From: Acanthochromis polyacanthus
Lineage: Eukaryota > Chordata > Actinopteri > Pomacentridae
DNA: 64,000 nt
NCBI RefSeq assembly: GCF_021347895.1
Contig: NC_067125.1
Span: 5,598,268-5,662,267 of the forward strand
Direction of reading: 5' to 3'
Part shown: positions 63,401-64,000 of the stretch, in pieces
Layout: each line of letters begins with the position of its first letter
Numbering within the stretch: position 1 is the stretch's first letter
The notes under the pieces: model-generated
What the model was told of the DNA's origin: nothing
The model's input: only the letters and a program-made list of their open reading frames with translations
Database searches by the model: none
Translations under genes and position numbers: made by a program

Positions 63401-63972
63401 AGTATGAGATTAAATGATTTCTACAAAGTACATATAGTACTATTGGCCTTGTTTCCGTCCTTTAAAAGCGCCCTGACTCTGTTCTGTTCGTGCAGCATGA
63501 GGATTCCTCCAGTTCAGGCAGCGCAGGCCGTTTGGAGCTGGGTTACCTGGAGGACGAGCGGGTTCGTGTTCTGGCTCGGATTGATGAGCTCAAAACCCGA
63601 CTGACAGAACTGGAGCAACAACTTCAAGAGTCCAAACAAGAGGTAGAGTAAAGCCGTCCAGGTCTGAACATGATGCTCGGATCTGTTTATTGTTCACAGC
63701 AGCACTAAAAGCAGAAATCAGCCCCTGCATCATCACTGGTTTTGTGACTGTGGAGGCCTGCAGCTCAGGGTGGTACTGGTGTCAGAGCTGACCTGTGACA
63801 TTCAAGTGTGACTTTGTGTGATCCGCTCTTCCAGGCAGAGATGGAGCGTGCCTTGCTGCAGGGCGAGAGGCAGGCAGAGCTGGACCAGATAGAGGCAGAA
63901 ACAGACATCATCACTCAGCTGCAACACAAGCTGGACGAGCTGGAGAGCGCCATCCAAAGGGAGAAAGACAAG
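23402..63972 (+). CDS. phldb1: phldb1 (LL5-alpha), partial gene, five exons
   Basis: LL5-alpha is a cortical scaffold of the PHLDB family. Known family members carry an N-terminal FHA domain, a long Ser/Pro-rich linker, coiled coils and a C-terminal phosphoinositide-binding PH domain, and link cell-cortex lipids to microtubule-capturing and adhesion complexes. Here the exons are 23402-23527, 34886-36390, 61506-61763, 63496-63642 and 63835-63972. Junction phases are 1, 0, 0, 0 and all join in frame. Recognised family segments are CMLCFGQSAFFRFNHP, SLVNGNH, SSIEKDLQEIMDSLV, RKNSITEISDNEDELLEYH, RLETILNLCAEY, SDEENLKEECSSTES and AEMERALLQGER. About 725 codons are visible. The start codon and first FHA exons lie left of the window or were missed; the PH domain lies to the right. 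Paralogue a or b cannot be decided from this sequence. Confidence 0.95.
24433..24488. repeat. (GT)28 microsatellite
   Basis: An uninterrupted GT run of 56 bp. It creates spurious Val-Cys and His-Thr ORFs on both strands. Confidence 0.95.
24915..25130. repeat. possible old dispersed repeat
   Basis: CTTGGTTTACGATGTCCTC with later TTCCGACTTACGCCGTTTGC resembles a repeat seen in other animal genomes, and the region is CpG-richer than its surroundings. Low certainty. Confidence 0.25.
25149..25240 (+). repeat. fragment of the hAT family at 38044
   Basis: Shares GGGGCTGGACTTGAATA, ATATCCGAATATTCG and GGTATTCGAATATTAATTTT with the left end of 38044-38400; the rest is lost. Confidence 0.65.
25315..25450 (+). 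repeat. tail fragment of the repeat at 6671-7505
   Basis: CTCTGTGGTAGACTGGTGAT, CAGCTGGGATAGACTCCAGC and a final GATGGATGAATGGATGGATG match the right half of the 6671-7505 repeat. Confidence 0.7.
26386..26830 (-). mobile_element. L2-like LINE 3' fragment
   Basis: Plus-strand start AAGGCAAGTTTATTTGTATA is the typical 3' terminus of fish L2-type LINEs. Minus-strand translation, with breaks, gives AFSFYAPHLWNKLPEHLRS and similar, the end of the reverse transcriptase ORF. 5'-truncated. Confidence 0.7.
27075..27306 (+). pseudogene. leader-exon-like sequence, copy 1
   Basis: An ATG at 27266 opens MFKWILLLFSAAG, a signal-peptide-like stretch ending in a phase-1 GT donor at 27303. About 190 bp upstream is also similar to the region before 48544. 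Phase-1 leader exons are typical of immunoglobulin-type surface receptors. No following Ig exon was seen, so it is probably a dispersed duplicate or relic. Confidence 0.35.
27319..27918 (-). mobile_element. Harbinger-like element with TTA target duplication
   Basis: 600 bp with TIRs GGCCCCATCCACACGAAGAC (left) and, read inward from the right, GGCCCCGTCCACACGAAGAC, flanked by TTA at 27316-27318 and 27919-27921. A minus-strand ORF includes MAAYSVANVLMKLVTLLALL and IIQDTLRHLMDTPRKRTH, possibly the start of the transposase gene. The 3-bp TTA duplication fits PIF/Harbinger. Non-autonomous. Confidence 0.75.
28885..29330 (+). pseudogene. Tc1-like transposase remnant
   Basis: Broken translation gives RVSSARNDRILIHMCSK, LLDHGL, KKPLINERQRL and WIAWNWKKILWSDESSFH; WSDES includes a catalytic Asp of the Tc1 DDE domain. 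Stops and frame breaks abound, and 29050-29150 is scrambled by inverted duplication. Dead. Confidence 0.75.
29050..29150. repeat. two adjacent near-perfect hairpins
   Basis: First palindrome: ATCATGGCTTAAG / CTTAAGCCATGAT with a 2-bp spacer. Second: arms of about 37 bp (starting CTCTCATTGA and ending CAATGAGAG, core GGGGCTTCTTGACAGCC) with a 2-bp spacer and one mismatch. They lie inside the Tc1 remnant. Confidence 0.9.
30606..31158 (-). repeat. CCACCAAGG-ended repeat family, best full-length copy E
   Basis: About 553 bp with short inverted ends (GTACTCCACCAAGGCTG at the left, TTCCTTGGTGGAATAATAA at the right). No ORF of note. Six copies in this window make it a frequent local family; short inverted ends suggest a non-autonomous DNA transposon, class not determined. 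Confidence 0.75.
31366..31637. repeat. degenerate minisatellite, about 51-bp unit
   Basis: About five diverged units of the form AGAAAGTAG...GGATTGAATAAACCTTTA followed by AAACCAT and TTTAGAT. The fourth unit is partly expanded. Confidence 0.65.
32280..32600 (+). promoter_or_regulatory. CpG-dense cluster, candidate intronic promoter
   Basis: I count 22 CpG dinucleotides in 32281-32580, against one or two per 100 bp in neighbouring introns, and CpG stays raised to about 33000. The block is not a repeat I recognise and lies 2.3 kb upstream of the large phldb1 exon. A splice-donor match, GTGAGT, occurs at 32585, so a non-coding first exon ending at 32584 could splice to 34886, and translation could start at internal ATGs in the IMDSLVMDD region. 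This would make an FHA-less isoform. Direction is assumed from the donor. Confidence 0.45.
33200..33480. promoter_or_regulatory. possible conserved non-coding element
   Basis: Unique-looking, non-repeat sequence with an octamer (ATTTGCAT-type, near 33256) and several TAAT/ATTA cores (for example around 33225, 33280 and 33378) near the CpG cluster. Composition resembles vertebrate conserved enhancers. No alignment was possible here. Confidence 0.2.
34886..36390 (+). CDS. phldb1: phldb1 large exon: Ser/Pro-rich linker
   Basis: A single 1,505-bp exon gives about 502 codons, open throughout. It starts with DTESLVNGNH, continues with SSIEKDLQEIMDSLV and GGRYLLSPPTSPGAMSVGSS, and ends with RKNSITEISDNEDELLEYH followed by a charged RRQREERLREQEMERL helix start. 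Between these lies a disordered Ser/Pro-rich region with repeated ESPR-type basic motifs (QESPRLQRK, GSESPRQTP, PESPRMARR, PESPRLRRK). Such sites suit proline-directed and basophilic kinases; that regulatory role is inference. The acceptor is ...CTTAG at 34881-34885, and the donor at 36391 is GTGAGT. Reading frame past 36390 is intron and soon stops. Base composition is GC-rich, unlike the flanking introns. Confidence 0.96.
38044..38400 (+). mobile_element. hAT element with BED-finger ORF start, right end lost
   Basis: Begins TAGGGCTGGACCCAAATATC with alternating ATATCCGAATATTCG motifs, then from 38287 encodes MLKTSAVWEFFSLTEDKTKA, the opening of a BED zinc-finger hAT transposase, cut before the Cys pair. 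No matching right terminus or TSD was found. Confidence 0.65.
40755..41235. repeat. diverged dispersed fish repeat, copy 1
   Basis: AGCAGCCGGTTAGTTTAGCG, AAGACAGGAATTGGGGAAAC, TCTAAAGCTCACCAATTAA and TTTATGCTAAGCTAGCCTTA correspond in order to 53440-53765. Class unknown. Confidence 0.6.
42209..43061 (-). mobile_element. CACTA-ended non-autonomous element, copy 2
   Basis: About 853 bp starting CACTGGAAAAAATGC and ending GTTTTTGCAGTG, in the opposite orientation to 19963-20982, sharing the same subterminal sequences. It contains a (CA)n run at 42775-42798. Confidence 0.65.
44582..45155 (+). mobile_element. TIR element carrying a RecQ-like helicase fragment
   Basis: The ends GCCTAGCCGCGCTAGAC (left) and GTCTAGCGTGGCTAGGC (right) are inverted repeats with one mismatch. 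GAAGAGCA occurs immediately outside both (44574-44581 and 45156-45163), a perfect 8-bp TSD. The interior + frame, open from 44762 but without an early ATG, encodes ALKDLKLKFNLKDKQRTALK, CFIEKKDVFGLMPTGYGKS and LIYQLTPLVGKLM: a RecQ-type Q motif (KDKQ) and Walker A (PTGYGKS). It stops after about 79 codons, so no working helicase. The superfamily is not certain; 8-bp TSDs fit hAT or related groups. Confidence 0.75.
45230..45785 (-). mobile_element. L2-like LINE 3' fragment with RT C-terminus
   Basis: The minus strand encodes FRSVFKILLLVFKVINGLAP, SCLSELLRVYAPGSSLRS and VPRSRLRNRGDRAFSVGPL, followed after a frame break by the LINE 3' UTR (GACTTTATTTATATAGCACA, plus-strand reading). It starts about 75 bp right of the helicase-bearing element. 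Confidence 0.8.
45854..46075. mobile_element. Tc1-like MITE, 222 bp
   Basis: Flanked by TA. Ends read GCTACCAGCCAAACGTTTGG and, inward from the right, CACTACCAGTCCAAAGTTTG, the common fish Tc1-type terminus. AT-rich interior without ORF. Confidence 0.75.
47047..47372. mobile_element. fold-back hAT-like MITE with perfect 8-bp TSD
   Basis: 326 bp with ends TAGGGCTGCAACTAACGATG and CGTCATTAGTTGCAGCCCTA, flanked by GTATAAAC on both sides (47039-47046, 47373-47380). A second, subterminal inverted pair of about 40 bp (core GGCGCTGCATCGTGCATGTA) makes most of the element self-complementary. CpG-rich and apparently young. Confidence 0.85.
48330..48590 (+). pseudogene. leader-exon-like sequence, copy 2
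   Basis: An ATG at 48544 opens MLMWILLLFDAAG, with a phase-1 GT donor at 48581. The core TGGATCCTGCTGCTGTT and GCTGCAGGTATT are identical to 27275-27307. Upstream AACTG-AGC-GATAAACTGTG and CTTGCTGTTAGA also correspond. No downstream exon recognised. Confidence 0.35.
50957..51465 (+). mobile_element. hAT element with BED zinc-finger ORF, perfect 8-bp TSD
   Basis: 509 bp with ends TAGGGCTGGGCGATA and ATCGCCCAGCCCTA, flanked by CTTCAATC at 50949-50956 and 51466-51473. An ORF from ATG 51106 encodes 99 residues including SIIWKWFDFDKTDTEQTT, VMCKVCKSTVKTKSSS and TTNLFQHLQQRHPKEW: a BED zinc finger with C-x2-C and H-x4-H ligands. The frame then reads into unrelated residues and stops; the catalytic hAT domain is missing, so the element is non-autonomous. 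Confidence 0.88.
51106..51405 (+). pseudogene. BED zinc-finger ORF, truncated hAT transposase
   Basis: 99 codons from an ATG. Residues about 40-66 form the BED-type C2H2 finger (CKVC ... HLQQRH). Intact hAT transposases run several hundred residues more, with an RNase-H-like DDE domain and a dimerisation tail that are absent. It could still produce a small DNA-binding protein if transcribed; nothing in the sequence shows that it is. Confidence 0.7.
51790..52045 (-). mobile_element. L2-like LINE 3' tail
   Basis: AATC-type short tandem repeats followed by TGTATTTATTGAGTGCTTTA and AGCCAGTCTGAAAAAGTGTG, related to the 45230 and 26386 copies. Only the end of the coding region remains. Confidence 0.6.
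52490..52707 (+). promoter_or_regulatory. candidate intronic promoter and 5' UTR for the 52708 exon
   Basis: A GC-rich stretch, unlike surrounding intron, contains a GC-box-like CCGCCCC at about 52494 and runs directly into the ATG at 52708 with no obvious splice acceptor needed. No TATA box is seen. This is inference from composition and position only. Confidence 0.3.
52708..52851 (+). CDS. candidate alternative first exon of phldb1
   Basis: An ATG with a favourable context (G at -3, G at +4) and an upstream in-frame stop at 52687-52689 opens 48 codons: MDRYHVLGGSRTVPALG, RAQSREQAVVYLLALAKEK and PVFLNSMAALMK. It ends at a GTAACT donor at 52852 in phase 0. The next phldb1 acceptor (61506) is also phase 0, so splicing would give ...MAALMK-ERQRLETILNLC, an isoform without FHA and Ser/Pro regions. 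The peptide looks like an amphipathic helix rather than random translation (SREQAVVYLLALAKE), but I do not recognise it. A GC box (CCGCCCC) sits at about 52494-52500, some 200 bp upstream. The alternative explanation is chance ORF plus chance donor. Confidence 0.5.
53440..53765. repeat. diverged dispersed fish repeat, copy 2
   Basis: AAAGACTAGAAATGGGGAAG, AGCCTGGCTCTGTTTGAAGG, CACCTCTAAGGCTCACTGAT and TTTATGCTAAGCTAACCTTT match the order of blocks in 40755-41235. It directly abuts the mariner MITE at 53773. Confidence 0.6.
53773..54019. mobile_element. mariner-family MITE sharing ends with 1975-2374
   Basis: About 247 bp. The left end CTAAAGTCTGGACACAGGAA and right end GTGTCCGACTTTAGGGACAC match the inverted repeats of the 1975-2374 element, including the TTTTTTTTGCCTCCACA motif. 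No transposase remains. Confidence 0.7.
54542..55075. mobile_element. piggyBac/Kolobok-like MITE, CCCTTT ends
   Basis: 534 bp with TIRs CCCTTTAAGCTTCAGT and, inverted, ACTGAAGCTTAAAGGG. TTAA flanks the right end; the left flank (AGAA) has diverged. Moderately CpG-rich interior without a recognisable transposase. Confidence 0.7.
58800..58991 (+). other. very tentative second alternative first exon
   Basis: ATG AGA at 58986-58991 is followed by GTAAGTAA, a strong donor in phase 0, which could join 61506. A TTTTAAAGG stretch lies about 105 bp upstream. Two codons only; chance is likely. Confidence 0.15.
60658..60815 (+). repeat. CCACCAAGG-ended repeat family, truncated copy F
   Basis: Starts GGCCAAGGAATGTGGCGGAG and contains TTTGGATGAAATTTTCAGGG with the family's AAGGTCAGAAAT; the rest is lost. 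Confidence 0.7.
61506..61763 (+). CDS. phldb1: phldb1 exon: conserved coiled-coil lead-in
   Basis: This 258-bp, phase-0 to phase-0 exon encodes ERQRLETILNLCAEYNKGD, a variable Gly-rich stretch, RRPSMENVLGGMP and then RESDEENLKEECSSTES ending THQE. ERQRLETILNLCAEY directly continues the EQEMERL end of the large exon in known PHLDB1 proteins, although 25 kb of intron separates them here. The acceptor is CACAG at 61501-61505 and the donor at 61764 is GTGAGG. It is also the in-frame acceptor for the candidate alternative first exon at 52708-52851. The open frame continues into the intron to 61928, but the human protein's continuation (HED...) matches the next exon, so the donor is chosen at 61764. 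Confidence 0.95.
61764..63495 (+). other. phldb1: phldb1 intron, 1.7 kb
   Basis: Donor GTGAGG, acceptor TGCAG, phase 0. It carries a hAT insertion at 62312-62838; the remaining sequence shows nothing I recognise. Confidence 0.9.
62312..62838 (-). mobile_element. hAT-Charlie-like element with perfect 8-bp TSD
   Basis: 527 bp with ends CAGTGATCATCAACTGG and, inverted, CAGGGGTCACCAACTA, flanked by CTGTAAAC at 62304-62311 and 62839-62846. The minus strand encodes MALSKATKRKVDVENRSF and NNDWTDCFNSMDHMI, like the N-terminus of hAT transposases of the GTF2IRD2/Charlie type, then stops. Non-autonomous, inserted in the 1.7-kb phldb1 intron. Confidence 0.85.
63496..63642 (+). CDS. phldb1: phldb1 exon: coiled-coil segment
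   Basis: A 147-bp phase-0 exon of 49 codons: HEDSSSSGSAGRLELGY, then LEDERVRVLARIDELKTRL and TELEQQLQESKQE. The last part matches the PHLDB1 stretch with the sequence ELEQQLQES that opens the main coiled coil; leucine/hydrophobic heptad spacing is visible. The acceptor is TGCAG at 63491-63495 and the donor at 63643 is GTAGAG. No start codon is needed because it is internal. Confidence 0.93.
63835..63972 (+). CDS. phldb1: phldb1 exon: coiled-coil segment, last in window
   Basis: A 138-bp phase-0 exon of 46 codons: AEMERALLQGERQAELDQ, IEAETDIITQLQHKLDELE and SAIQREKDK. AEMERALLQGER is a near-exact match to the family coiled coil. The acceptor is TTCCAG ending at 63834; the donor at 63973 is GTAGAG, the same unusual hexamer used at 63643. 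The preceding intron is only 192 bp. The gene runs off the right edge; later coiled coils and the PH domain must lie beyond it. Confidence 0.92.
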
Positions 63973-64000
63973 GTAGAGGGAGCAGAGATGAAAGGGTGTG

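Overview
The window is eukaryotic and almost certainly from a ray-finned (teleost) fish. Coding exons are short islands with canonical GT-AG borders in long, AT-rich, CpG-poor introns. The dispersed repeats are of kinds familiar from teleosts: Tc1/mariner, hAT, Harbinger-like and CACTA-type non-autonomous transposons, a tRNA-derived SINE, and L2/jockey-type LINE tails. I see no prokaryotic feature, CRISPR array, rRNA or tRNA gene. One protein-coding gene is recognisable, on the + strand: phldb1 (pleckstrin homology-like domain family B member 1, LL5-alpha). I cannot tell whether it is the a or b teleost copy.

Layout. Positions 1-23401 hold no exon I can recognise; because the first visible exon starts in mid-codon after a splice acceptor, this stretch is probably phldb1 intron. 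Five phldb1 exons follow: 23402-23527 (end of the FHA domain), 34886-36390 (a large Ser/Pro-rich exon of about 502 codons), 61506-61763, 63496-63642 and 63835-63972 (coiled-coil start). All four junctions keep frame. The gene continues past the right edge, so the C-terminal PH domain is outside the window; the start codon and most of the FHA domain lie to the left.

The two largest introns (about 11.4 and 25.1 kb) are full of mobile DNA, much of it with intact ends and target-site duplications (TSDs). The clearest are three hAT-type elements with perfect 8-bp TSDs (47047-47372, 50957-51465, 62312-62838), a terminal-inverted-repeat element carrying a RecQ-like helicase fragment (44582-45155, perfect 8-bp TSD), a Harbinger-like element with TTA TSD (27319-27918), a solo LTR inside an older repeat (6782-7288), two CACTA-ended elements, two mariner-family copies and a Tc1 transposase remnant scrambled into two adjacent hairpins (29050-29150).

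The introns also hold candidate regulatory or alternative transcript starts: a CpG-dense cluster at 32280-32600 with a following splice donor, and an ATG exon at 52708-52851 whose phase-0 donor would splice in frame to the 61506 exon, predicting a short phldb1 isoform without the FHA and Ser/Pro regions. Two diverged copies of an Ig-type leader-exon-like sequence (27266 and 48544) are a further oddity.
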